The translations under genes and the position numbers were made by a program. A stretch of 64,000 bases of DNA from Kribbella sp. ALI-6-A (GTDB lineage: Bacteria; Actinomycetota; Actinomycetes; Propionibacteriales; Kribbellaceae): positions 496,001 to 560,000 of the forward strand of contig NZ_MTQN01000009.1 of assembly GCF_001984195.1 (NCBI RefSeq). Reading direction: 5' to 3'. Below are positions 52,612 through 60,362 of the stretch, one piece after another. Position 1 is the stretch's first letter; each line of letters opens with the position of its first letter. The notes under the pieces are model-generated. The model saw only the letters and a program-made list of their open reading frames with translations. It did not search any database and was not told where the DNA came from.

Positions 52612-53571
52612 CTACTCGTCGACGGCACGGCGGGTGCCGCGCAGGTAGACAATCGCGAACAGCAGGGAGAGCACGATCAGGATGTTGCTCAGCGCCGCGC
52701 CCTCACCGAACTTGAAGTCCACGAACGACCGCTCGTACGACTGGGTGGCCAGGGTCTGGGTCGCGTTGGCCGGGCCGCCGCCGGTCAGGCCGAGAATGAT
52801 GTCCAGCACCTTGATCGTGTAGACCACGCCCAGGACGAGTACCACCCCGGCCACCGCGCGCAGGTTCGGCATCGTGATGTGCAGGAACGCCTTCCAGCCG
52901 GTGGCACCGTCCAGGGATCCGGCCTCGTACAGCTCGTCGGGGATCTCGCTCAGACCGCTGTAGAGCAAGGTGACGTTGAACGGAATCCCGATCCAGATGT
53001 TCACCCCGATCACCGCGATCAGCGCGACCGACGGGCTGTTCAGCCACGGCACCGGCTCGTTGATGATTCCGAGCCCGGCCAGGCTCCGGTTCAGGATCCC
53101 GTTGTCCTGCTCGAGAATCGATCGCCAGGTCGCGCTGGAGACGATCAGCGGCAGCAGCCAGGGCAGCAGGAGCAGCGAGCGCAGCAACGAGCTGAGCGGG
53201 AACTTGCGGCGGAAGAACAACGCCAGTCCGAGTCCGATCGCGAACTGGAAGGCGATCGAGCCGATCGTGAACAGCGCGGTGTTCACCAAGGCCTTGGAGA
53301 ACAACCGGTCCGTCACCACCGTGACGTAGTTGTCCAGCCCGACGAACGGCGCCGCCCCGGTGAAGAAGGTCCGCAGGCCGTAGTCCTGCAGGCTCATCAC
53401 CAGGTTCTTCACCACCGGGTACCCGAACAGCGCGAGCATGGCGATCGCGGCCGGCAGCACGAAGAGCAGTTTCGTCAGATCCTCGCTGCGCCGTCGCCGG
53501 CCACCAGCGCGGCGTACCGCTTGGGTGGCCGGCGCTTCCGAGCGGGAAGGGCGGGTCGGTGCGTGCACCAT
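52612..53571 (-). CDS. Sugar ABC transporter permease, MalF type
   Basis: A 319-residue CUT1 permease. A basic N-tail (RRAGGRRRRSEDLTK) is followed by six predicted helices, the first LLFVLPAAIAMLALFGYPVV. The EAA-like loop reads LYEAGSLDGATGWKAFLHIT. ATG 53571 is preceded by GGAGACGGAGA; a longer frame runs back into the binding-protein gene. It is the second gene of the operon, 19 bases after the binding protein. Confidence 0.94.
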   Translation of the reverse strand: MVHAPTRPSRSEAPATQAVRRAGGRRRRSEDLTKLLFVLPAAIAMLALFGYPVVKNLVMSLQDYGLRTFFTGAAPFVGLDNYVTVVTDRLFSKALVNTALFTIGSIAFQFAIGLGLALFFRRKFPLSSLLRSLLLLPWLLPLIVSSATWRSILEQDNGILNRSLAGLGIINEPVPWLNSPSVALIAVIGVNIWIGIPFNVTLLYSGLSEIPDELYEAGSLDGATGWKAFLHITMPNLRAVAGVVLVLGVVYTIKVLDIILGLTGGGPANATQTLATQSYERSFVDFKFGEGAALSNILIVLSLLFAIVYLRGTRRAVDE

Positions 53572-53590
53572 CTCGGTCTCCGTCTCCCGG

Positions 53591-54823
53591 TCAGCTGCCG
53601 GAGGCCTTCTTGAACGCGTCCTGCGCACTGGCCTGCCCGGTCAGCGCCAGCTGGATCGCCTGGTAGATCACCTTGGCCGCGTCGGGCCACTTCTCGCCGA
53701 GCTTGCCGGTGCGCGAGCGTGCGTTGGCGACCTGCTCGGAGAACGCCTTCATCGACGGCACTTCCTTGACGTACTGCGGTCCGAGCGCGGTCCGGGTCGG
53801 CACGGTGAACCTGGCCTTCGCCCAGGCCAGCTCGTTGTCGTCCGAGCTCAGGCACTTCACGAAGTCGGCCGCCTTCTGCTGCTTGGCCTCGTCCTTGTTG
53901 AGCGGCACGGTCCACGCCTCACCGCCGAGCGGCGCGATCGGCGTCTGCCCCGGCTTGTTCACCGGGAACTGGACGACGTCCCACTTGACCTGCGGCGACT
54001 CGTTGAGCGACGGGATGTTCCACGGCCCGTTGACCATCATCGCGGCCTTGCCCGCCACGAACTGGTCCTTCACGTCGCCCTGGGTCCAGTTGATGACGCT
54101 CTTCGACGCCGATCCTGACGTCACCAGGTCGACCCACAGCTGCAGCGCTTCGGCCACCTGCGGGCTGGTCAGGTCCGTCTCGTCACCACCGTTGGTCCAC
54201 ATCGCCGGCAGGAACTGCCAGGCACCCTCGTACGTCGCGTTGGCGTTGAACGCGATGCCGTAGCGCCCCGGCTTGGTCAGCTTCTTCGCCGCGGCCCGGA
54301 GCTCGTCCCAGGTCTTCGGCGGCTGGATTCCTGCCTCGGCGAGCAGCTTGGTGTTGTAGAACAGCGCGATCGTGTTCACCACCGGCGCGAGCCCGTAGAG
54401 CTTTCCGTCGTGCGACGTCGCGTCGACGATGCCCTGGGTGAACCCGTCGGCGCTGACGCCGAGGTCGTTGAGCGGAGCGAGCGCGCCCGTCGCGGCGATC
54501 TGCTGGACGTCGGGATTGTCGAGCATCAGGACGTCGGGCAGCGTCTTGGACGACGCCTGCTGCAGAACCTTCGGGATGAGGTCCGCGCCGGGCACCGTCT
54601 CGCGCTGCAGCGTGACGCCGAGCTTCGTCGCGCAGGCGTCCAGACCCTTCTGGACCAGGGACTTGTCGGGCTCGTTGTTGTAGTAGTCGAGGATCGAGAG
54701 GCTGGTGACGGCCTCGCCCGACGAGGACGACGTACCGCCGCTGTCGCCGCAGCCGGCGAGCGCGAGCGACAGAGCGGTCGCGCCGGCCAGTGCGGCCGTG
54801 ATCCGCTGGGTGAACATCGGCAT
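53591..54823 (-). CDS. Sugar-binding lipoprotein of ABC transporter (SBP family 1)
   Basis: A 410-residue lipoprotein with a clear signal peptide and lipobox LAGC (Cys25). The family-1 pattern includes VLMLDNPDVQQIAATGALAP, VNTIALFYNTKLLAEAG and KAAMMVNGPWNIPSLNESP, close to trehalose/maltose-type binding proteins. ATG 54823 has AAGGAG four bases upstream; ATG 54817 is the alternative. It leads the operon of transporter, ThuA-like and oxidoreductase genes, under the twin operators at 54945-55017. Confidence 0.93.
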   Translation of the reverse strand: MPMFTQRITAALAGATALSLALAGCGDSGGTSSSSGEAVTSLSILDYYNNEPDKSLVQKGLDACATKLGVTLQRETVPGADLIPKVLQQASSKTLPDVLMLDNPDVQQIAATGALAPLNDLGVSADGFTQGIVDATSHDGKLYGLAPVVNTIALFYNTKLLAEAGIQPPKTWDELRAAAKKLTKPGRYGIAFNANATYEGAWQFLPAMWTNGGDETDLTSPQVAEALQLWVDLVTSGSASKSVINWTQGDVKDQFVAGKAAMMVNGPWNIPSLNESPQVKWDVVQFPVNKPGQTPIAPLGGEAWTVPLNKDEAKQQKAADFVKCLSSDDNELAWAKARFTVPTRTALGPQYVKEVPSMKAFSEQVANARSRTGKLGEKWPDAAKVIYQAIQLALTGQASAQDAFKKASGS

Positions 54824-54944
54824 TCAGCTCCTTGGTGGGGTCGGCGAGTGGTTCGGGGCGGAGAGCCGCCGCGGGTGGTCGGCGGGCGCGTGGGCGGCTG
54901 GTGGTACCCCGCCCGCCGGTGGCGACCGAGGCAGCGCAAGCATC

Positions 54945-55017
54945 GGCAAAGCGCTTAACCGAAGGGTTCGACGACCGGCCGATCAGTAGCGGGAGGGGAT
55001 TGGCAAAGCGCTTAACC
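54945..55017. promoter_or_regulatory. Twin LacI-type operators in the divergent promoter
   Basis: GGCAAAGCGCTTAACC occurs twice, identical, at 54945-54960 and 55002-55017, start to start 57 bases. The core AAGCGCTT is a perfect palindrome with a central GC/CG, as in LacI-family sites. They lie between the binding-protein gene (-) and the LacI gene (+). Confidence 0.85.
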
Positions 55018-55151
55018 TATTTGATCATGGATGATGTGCCGTGGCTCACAGCAGTGTCAAGACCTCGGCACCGCGCCGGATCGATCCAGCGGCGCATCCG
55101 TGCGACAGTGAGGCCCGACGGCGCTGAGCAGCGCCCCCGAGGAGGAGGCCG

Positions 55152-56204
55152 ATGGCGACCATGCGCGATGTCGCGCAGCGGGCAGGGGTGTCGATCGCGA
55201 CCGTCTCGTTCGTGCTCAACGACACCAAGCCGGTGACTGCCGCGACGCGGGAGAAGATCGAGCGGGCGATGAACGAGCTGGGCTTCCGCCGCAACATGGT
55301 GGCGCGCGCGCTGGCCAGCCGGCGGACCCGGATCATCGCGATGGCCTATCCGGCGCTCGACCACCGGTTCGGGTTCTCGGGGGCGGAGTTCTTCACCAGT
55401 GCGGCCGAGGCCGCTCGCCAGCGCGACTACCACCTGGTGCTGTGGCCGGTCGGCAACGACGGCATGGAGCTGACCGAGCTGGTCGGCCAGGGCCTGGTCG
55501 ACGGCGTCGTCCTGATGGAGGTCCAGCTCGACGACCCGCGGATCGCGATCCTCGAGCGCACCGGTACGCCGTACGCGCTGATCGGGCGGACCACGTCGCC
55601 GGAGGAGCTCCCCCACGTCGACATCGACTTCGACACCACCGTCGCCGAAGGCGTGTCCCACCTGCACGGCCTCGGCCATCGCAAGCTCGTGCTGATCGCC
55701 GGAAATCTGGACGATCCCCGCTTCCACAACTACGGGCCCTACGTCCGCGCCGAAGCGGCGTACCGGCGCATGATGGCGGAGTACGGCCTGGAGACCATCG
55801 TGATCCCCTGCGCCGACACCACCCGCGCCGGCCAGGACGCGGCGGCGCAGGCCGTGCGCGATCACCCGGACACGACGGCCATCCTGATCCTCAACGAGTA
55901 CGCCGCCCTCGGCGTCGCGTCCGCCGTCAACCGCCTGGGCCGGCGAGTCCCGGACGACCTCTCACTGCTCGCGCTCCTGATGGCGCCGGAAACGGCAGCG
56001 TTGTCGGACCCGGAACTCACTTTCCTGCGAACGCCGGGCCCTGAACTCGGCCAGCTCGGCACCGAAGCCCTGATCCGCCAACTCGAGGACGCCGACCCGC
56101 TCCCGCCCCACCTGGTCCCCGCCCGGCTGCACATCGCCGCCACCACCGCTCCCCCACCGCCGGTCAAGCCTCGACGTCAACGTACTGGGAAGAGCGCCGG
56201 CTGA
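55152..56204 (+). CDS. LacI family regulator of the ThuA/transporter operon
   Basis: A 350-residue repressor. The headpiece is TMRDVAQRAGVSIATVSFVL with hinge at about residue 50-60; the core has IIAMAYPALDHRFGFSGAEF and a later VDIDFDTTVAEGVSHLHGLG block that forms part of the effector cleft. The C-terminus is Pro- and Arg-rich. GAGGAGG lies seven bases before ATG 55152. It diverges from the transporter operon and should bind the two identical operators between them, repressing both directions until the sugar is present. Confidence 0.93.
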   Translation: MATMRDVAQRAGVSIATVSFVLNDTKPVTAATREKIERAMNELGFRRNMVARALASRRTRIIAMAYPALDHRFGFSGAEFFTSAAEAARQRDYHLVLWPVGNDGMELTELVGQGLVDGVVLMEVQLDDPRIAILERTGTPYALIGRTTSPEELPHVDIDFDTTVAEGVSHLHGLGHRKLVLIAGNLDDPRFHNYGPYVRAEAAYRRMMAEYGLETIVIPCADTTRAGQDAAAQAVRDHPDTTAILILNEYAALGVASAVNRLGRRVPDDLSLLALLMAPETAALSDPELTFLRTPGPELGQLGTEALIRQLEDADPLPPHLVPARLHIAATTAPPPPVKPRRQRTGKSAG

Positions 56205-56225
56205 CCGGGCCGCGCAGCGTCAGCG

Positions 56226-57344
56226 CTAGAAGCGCCTCGGTGGCTCGTCGCCGGTGGTGCGGTGAACGGTGACCAGCGAGTCGCCGTCCACCGGTGAAAC
56301 CGGTACGACGGTGTAGAGGGTCCGTCCACCAGGCAACGCGAAGCTCTGGGCCGGGCCGGGCTCGCCGGTCGAGGCCGTTGTCAGGCTGAGCCCTTCAACG
56401 GTTTTGTCGTTGGTCAGGTAGCTGAAGACGACGCCGAAGAACGGTGTGTGTCCGGCGAAGACATGGGTGTCGTCGGCACCGGCCAGCTGCAGCGGGTCCG
56501 CGCCTCTGATCTGGTCCTCGGGCTGCGGCTGTTGGCCGATACCCCCATCGTCTGCCGGCATTCTGACGAACTGGTAGCCGCCCTGGGTGGCGAAGGCGTA
56601 CAGCGTTGCCTGACGCAACATTCCGGCCGGGTCGTAGTACGTGCGGTCGTCGATCAGGACAGGGCGGCCGATCATGGGGGTGGCTCGCAGCTGGGCTGCC
56701 CGAGGATCGAGCGGGAGCGGGGACTTGGTGTGGGCGCCCAGCCGGACAGGATCGGGCGACGGCCGGCCGCCGGCGCCCGAGCAGACCGTGCGATCGCCGA
56801 CGAGCCAGCCGGTTGCCGTCCGGGTCAGTTCGGTGCGCGCGATCCGGTGTCCGGACGCGTCGCCGTAGTCGAGCACCCCCGTGGTCCCGGACAGCGTGAA
56901 GCGATAGCGCGGTACGCCGTACGCGACGGCCTCCGGCGGCGCCTTTAGCGGGTCGAGCACCGCACGGATCGGCTTGGACGTCATGGAGTCCGTCCCTGGG
57001 CTGAGGACCGTCCGGGTCCCGCAGGCCCAGTCGCCGATCGGGCCGGCGGTCGGTCCCTTCGACGGGTTCGTGGTCTTCGTGGTGGGGCGAGGTGAGGCGG
57101 CCGGAACGGTCACCGTGTCCGGTTCGGTGCCATCGACCAGGGACGCGCCGGCGACGAGCAGGATGGCGGCCACCGAGGCCGCCGCCAGGTACGGCGCAAG
57201 GCGGCGACTCCACGGGCGCGCCGGTGGTTCGGGCTGCACGTCGGTGCGCTGCTGCACGGCGTTCCACATCCGGTCGACATCCACCTGGACCTCCGACGCG
57301 GCACGGTCCAGTTCGTCGATCAGACGACGTTCGGTGTCGTTCAT
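56226..57344 (-). CDS. Membrane-anchored protein co-encoded with ECF sigma (CU044_5270-like)
   Basis: A 372-residue protein. Residues 1-45 are cytoplasmic (ELDRAASEVQVDVDRMWNAV), one membrane helix follows at about 50-70 (LAPYLAAASVAAILLVAGAS), a Pro/Thr linker, then an extracytoplasmic domain with two cysteines (WACGTRT; TVCSGAG) that could form a disulfide. There is no zinc-type anti-sigma HxxxCxxC motif. It overlaps the ECF sigma gene (ATGA), so it is probably the sigma factor's regulator or its effector. Confidence 0.85.
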   Translation of the reverse strand: MNDTERRLIDELDRAASEVQVDVDRMWNAVQQRTDVQPEPPARPWSRRLAPYLAAASVAAILLVAGASLVDGTEPDTVTVPAASPRPTTKTTNPSKGPTAGPIGDWACGTRTVLSPGTDSMTSKPIRAVLDPLKAPPEAVAYGVPRYRFTLSGTTGVLDYGDASGHRIARTELTRTATGWLVGDRTVCSGAGGRPSPDPVRLGAHTKSPLPLDPRAAQLRATPMIGRPVLIDDRTYYDPAGMLRQATLYAFATQGGYQFVRMPADDGGIGQQPQPEDQIRGADPLQLAGADDTHVFAGHTPFFGVVFSYLTNDKTVEGLSLTTASTGEPGPAQSFALPGGRTLYTVVPVSPVDGDSLVTVHRTTGDEPPRRF

Positions 57345-57871
57345 CGGTAGTCCTCCAGCTCCTCGGCGAGCCGGGCCATCCCCCGGCTGAGCAGTGATTT
57401 CACGGTGCCGACCCGGACCTGCATCACGGTGGCGATCCCGGCCAGTGGCAGATCCAGCCAGTAGCGCAGCACGATCGCTTCGCGCTGCCGCGGCGCGAGC
57501 CGCCCCAGCGCCCGGAACAGATCGGTGACCGACTCGTCCCGCTCGACCTGCTCGCTCGCCGGAGCCGCCGTCACCGGATGCAGCGGCCTGCGATCGGCGA
57601 CGGCCTTGCGCCGCTGCTGGGTTCGCACCTCGTTGACGACGATCCGATTCAGGTACGCCGTGGTGTTGCCGATCCGCCGATCCGGCCGGACCGTCATGAA
57701 CCGGCAGAACGCCTCCTGGACGACGTCCTCCGGATCCCTCGCGCCGAGCAGGTGCGCCAGCCGCGCCAACCGCTCGGCATGGGCCCGGAACAGCACTTCG
57801 TACGGCGGATCACCCGACGGCGCCACGGCCCCGTCGTCGGTGTCCACCAGGTCTCCCAAGGTCAGCCGCAT
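57341..57871 (-). CDS. ECF RNA polymerase sigma factor, SigE-like family
   Basis: A 176-residue sigma-70 factor with regions 2 and 4 only. LARLAHLLGARDPEDVVQEA and AYLNRIVVNEVRTQQRR are region 2; LAPRQREAIVLRYWLDLPLA and IATVMQVRVGTVKSLLSRGM form region 4 with its HTH. It belongs to the actinobacterial SigE-type (SACE-like) subfamily often paired with a single-helix membrane protein. It is co-transcribed with that protein. A good ECF promoter lies directly in front, suggesting autoregulation. Confidence 0.93.
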   Translation of the reverse strand: MRLTLGDLVDTDDGAVAPSGDPPYEVLFRAHAERLARLAHLLGARDPEDVVQEAFCRFMTVRPDRRIGNTTAYLNRIVVNEVRTQQRRKAVADRRPLHPVTAAPASEQVERDESVTDLFRALGRLAPRQREAIVLRYWLDLPLAGIATVMQVRVGTVKSLLSRGMARLAEELEDYR

Positions 57872-57879
57872 ACCTGAAT

Positions 57880-57902
57880 GACGGCCGAAGCCCCGAAAGG
57901 TT
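57880..57902 (-). promoter_or_regulatory. Candidate ECF promoter, possibly autoregulated
   Basis: On the minus strand AACC (57902-57899) and CGTC (57883-57880) are 15 bases apart, the usual layout of ECF promoters. CGTC ends eight bases before the ATG, so the transcript would start at or next to the start codon (leaderless). Confidence 0.4.
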
Positions 57903-57946
57903 GAGACGGCTCCCCCACCCGACCCGAACCAGTGCCGCGCTTGCGG

Positions 57947-58303
57947 TCAGGTGATCAGGCCGTAGTGACGAGCGACCTCGTCGCGATAGGCCGGAGTCTC
58001 CTCGGTGTAGGTGTCGTACGGCGGACTGTCGTCGATCTGCTGAGCAGGTCGGTCGACGAAGACCCGCTGCTGATCGACGTCGATCCTGCTCACCAGCGCA
58101 GCCGGCACCATCAGCGGAAGCAGCATCGGCTTGCCGAGCAGACGAGGACCCGTACTCACGACGAGTGCGTGCTCACCGTCCGTCGCACCGGCGTGCTCGA
58201 CCCTTCCCACGTCGCCGTCGGTCGCGACGACGGCGTACCCCGTGAGGTCGAGATCGTCGCGGTAGCCGGCGTGCGGCGGGTAACTCCAGGCGTTCTGACT
58301 CAC
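57947..58303 (-). CDS. PRC-barrel domain protein
   Basis: A 118-residue soluble protein with one PRC-barrel: LTGYAVVATDGDVGRVEHAG, LVVSTGPRLLGKPMLLPLMV and RIDVDQQRVFVDRPAQQIDD. The N-terminus SQNAWSYPPHAGYRDD and C-terminus YRDEVARHYG match its paralog. GTG 58303 follows AGGAGGCAGG; the open frame upstream is shadow of the divergent paralog. Such proteins are often stress-induced in actinomycetes; the role is unknown. Confidence 0.88.
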   Translation of the reverse strand: MSQNAWSYPPHAGYRDDLDLTGYAVVATDGDVGRVEHAGATDGEHALVVSTGPRLLGKPMLLPLMVPAALVSRIDVDQQRVFVDRPAQQIDDSPPYDTYTEETPAYRDEVARHYGLIT

Positions 58304-58543
58304 GGTCCTGCCTCCTGGGCACCAGAAGCTCCGACCCGACCTGCTTACACCTCCCAAGAGAACCGCGGGCAAAGGACGCCTGAACAAACCCGCTCTCAGC
58401 GGTTTCGCCGACGGATCCCGCCTACCCCCGGTTACCACGATCCGTGACGCCTCGATCACGCGAAACTCCCGCAAAACAAGGGGAATCGCAGCCCTCGACA
58501 TGGGGTACCAGGTCAGCGACCGAGTCACGGAAGGAGCACTGCC
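58304..58543. promoter_or_regulatory. Divergent promoter region of two PRC-barrel genes
   Basis: The 240 bases between the paralogs must hold two promoters. GGGGTAC at 58503 resembles a stress-sigma -10 element for the plus-strand gene, but no GTTT-type -35 lies at the right distance. Nothing else is clear. Confidence 0.4.
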
Positions 58544-58903
58544 ATGAGTACGTTCGATCCGTGGAACTATCGCGATGATGCCGGCTACACCCCGGGAACC
58601 GACATCGTCGGATACAAGATCGCCGCTACCGACGGCGACATCGGCAAGGTCGACGAGGCGACCAACGACGTCGGCTCGGCGTCGCTCGTCGTCGACACCG
58701 GCCCGTGGATCCTCGGCCGCAAGGTCCTGCTGCCGGCCGGCGTGGTGCAGCGCATCGACGCCGACGACGAGAAGGTGTACGTCGACCGTACGAAGGACGA
58801 GATCAAGGACGCGCCCGAGTACGACCCCGACACCGGCTCCGACCCTGACTACCGCGACCGGGTCGGCAAGTACTACACCGAGCACTACACGCCCGGACGG
58901 TGA
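58544..58903 (+). CDS. PRC-barrel domain protein (divergent paralog)
   Basis: A 119-residue soluble protein: IVGYKIAATDGDIGKVDEAT, LVVDTGPWILGRKVLLPAGV and RIDADDEKVYVDRTKDEIKD, with an acidic C-terminal region (YDPDTGSDPDYRDRVGKYY). It aligns end to end with the minus-strand paralog at 57947-58303, so the pair arose by inverted duplication or was brought together. GGAAGGAG lies seven bases before the ATG. A hairpin at 58924-58950 ends the unit. Confidence 0.9.
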   Translation: MSTFDPWNYRDDAGYTPGTDIVGYKIAATDGDIGKVDEATNDVGSASLVVDTGPWILGRKVLLPAGVVQRIDADDEKVYVDRTKDEIKDAPEYDPDTGSDPDYRDRVGKYYTEHYTPGR

Positions 58904-58923
58904 GCTGCGACGTACGGATCTGT

Positions 58924-58950
58924 CCGGCTCGGCACATCGTGCCGGGCCGG
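58924..58950. terminator. Hairpin terminator after PRC-barrel gene
   Basis: CCGGCTCGGCA, five bases, TGCCGGGCCGG: an 11-base stem with one mismatch, 20 bases after the stop. Confidence 0.7.
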
Positions 58951-58994
58951 AGTCGTTCGCACGACGTCACAAAAGCGGCCGGCCGTCCTGTCCT

Positions 58995-59279
58995 ATGACC
59001 ATGAGATGGCTACAACGAGCCGCGTGCCGGAGCGAGGATCCCGGCCTGTTCTTCCCGATCGGATCCGCAGCACCCTCGCTGCGGCAGATCGAGGACGCCA
59101 AGACGGTCTGCCGACGTTGCGAGGTCGCCGACGCTTGCCTGGACTGGGCCCTGCGCACCGGTCAGGACGCAGGCGTGTGGGGCGGCCTGACCGAGGACGA
59201 GCGCCGTACGCTGCGACGCAACGACCGATCCCACCCGCGCCGAACCGCCGAGAAGCGAGATCAGGAACTGCCTCTGTGA
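58995..59279 (+). CDS. WhiB family iron-sulfur transcription factor
   Basis: A 94-residue Wbl protein. Cys11, Cys39, Cys42 and Cys48 (C-x27-C-x2-C-x5-C) ligate the [4Fe-4S] cluster that senses oxygen or nitric oxide. GVWGGLTEDERRTLRR is the conserved turn, followed by a basic tail that binds DNA or sigma factor. ATG 58995 or ATG 59001 could start it; no strong ribosome site precedes either. WhiB proteins are confined to Actinobacteria and their phages, which supports the taxonomic placement. Confidence 0.95.
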   Translation: MTMRWLQRAACRSEDPGLFFPIGSAAPSLRQIEDAKTVCRRCEVADACLDWALRTGQDAGVWGGLTEDERRTLRRNDRSHPRRTAEKRDQELPL

Positions 59280-59291
59280 GCGTAGCCTGGC

Positions 59292-60254
59292 GTGGTGCAG
59301 TACGCCGACTGGGGTGAGCGCGCCACTCGTTGGTCCGGGATTCGCAGCGAGACCGTCGATGTGCACGGTACGACGACGCACTACTTGGTCACCGACCAGC
59401 CGCAAACGCCGGACGCGCCGGTACACCTGCTCGTTCCGAACCCGGCCAACAGCGCCTCGAACTGGCTCGACGTCCTCGCGGAACTGCGTCCACACGCGCA
59501 CGCGATCGCCCTGGACCTGCCCGGTACGATCGCCGGCCACACCGCGCTGCCGAACCGGCGCGCGGCCGGCATCGAAACCAGCGCGCTGTTCCTGCGCGCC
59601 TTCGCCGACGCACTCGGACTGCACCGAATCGTGGTCCACGGCTGGTCGGCGGGCGGGATGATCGCCCTGCTCTTCGCCGACCAAGCACCCGAACGGGTCG
59701 CAGGTCTCGTACTGGCAGCGCCCGCGTTACCTCCTCCGCTGAGCGACAGCGAGGCGCGCAAGTGGCAGATTCTCGGCAGAGCGGGATTGGCCGTCGCCGC
59801 ACCGGTCGCCCTTGTGCTGCTCCGCATCGCGGGCCGGCGCGTCCTCGCCGCGCAGCTGCGAGTGCTGGACGATCCCGCATCGGTTGCCGACAGCAAATGG
59901 AACGTCGGCGGCGATCTGACCAAGATGTCACCGGAGCTCGCCGGTCTCCTGCGGGCCGAGATGTCGGCTGTCGAGCCGACCCGCTTGGCAACCGCGGTCA
60001 CCGTATACGCCTCACTGATGTCAGTGATGTTCGTACGCCGTCAACCCGCGCTCGACGCGATGCGCCGGGTCCAGGCACCGACCCTGCTCATCTGGGGCGA
60101 CGACGATCGCCTCACTCCCCGCGCGTCGATCAACGACTGGACAGCGCAGCGACCCGACTGGAATCTCGCAGCCCTCCATGGCGTCGGTCACGCGCCACCG
60201 ATCGAAGTCCCCACCGACTACGCCCGCACGGTCATCGGCTGGTGTGGTCCATAG
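59292..60254 (+). CDS. Alpha/beta hydrolase
   Basis: A 320-residue serine hydrolase without signal peptide. LLVPNPANSASNWLDVLAEL replaces the usual HG oxyanion motif, VVHGWSAGGM is the nucleophile elbow, IWGDDDRLTPRAS the acid and LHGVGHAPPIEVP the histidine. A hydrophobic stretch (LAVAAPVALVLLRIAGRRVL) lies in the cap region. GTG 59292 or 59295 may start it. It follows the WhiB gene by 12 bases, so they may share a transcript. Confidence 0.85.
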   Translation: MVQYADWGERATRWSGIRSETVDVHGTTTHYLVTDQPQTPDAPVHLLVPNPANSASNWLDVLAELRPHAHAIALDLPGTIAGHTALPNRRAAGIETSALFLRAFADALGLHRIVVHGWSAGGMIALLFADQAPERVAGLVLAAPALPPPLSDSEARKWQILGRAGLAVAAPVALVLLRIAGRRVLAAQLRVLDDPASVADSKWNVGGDLTKMSPELAGLLRAEMSAVEPTRLATAVTVYASLMSVMFVRRQPALDAMRRVQAPTLLIWGDDDRLTPRASINDWTAQRPDWNLAALHGVGHAPPIEVPTDYARTVIGWCGP

Positions 60255-60286
60255 GTCCGCGTCCGCCAACTCAGCGACTCATTCAG

Positions 60287-60339
60287 TACCGATCGGTTTT
60301 GAAGTGCTACCGTAGCCACTTCGGTTCCGATCGGTACCG
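60287..60339. promoter_or_regulatory. Stacked palindromes before the SDR gene
   Basis: TACCGATCGGTT (60287-60298), GCTACCGTAGC (60306-60316) and CGGTTCCGATCGGTACCG (60322-60339) are three palindromes in a row, the first and third sharing CCGATCGGT. The last ends 23 bases before the ATG, with AGGAGG between. This is the look of a TetR-family operator, yet no tetR gene is adjacent. Confidence 0.7.
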
Positions 60340-60362
60340 AAGTACAGGAGGTCAAGGACACC

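Noticed and set aside
58502-58508. GGGGTAC as a stress sigma promoter before the PRC-barrel gene
   Set aside because: No GTTT-like -35 element at 14-16 bases upstream.
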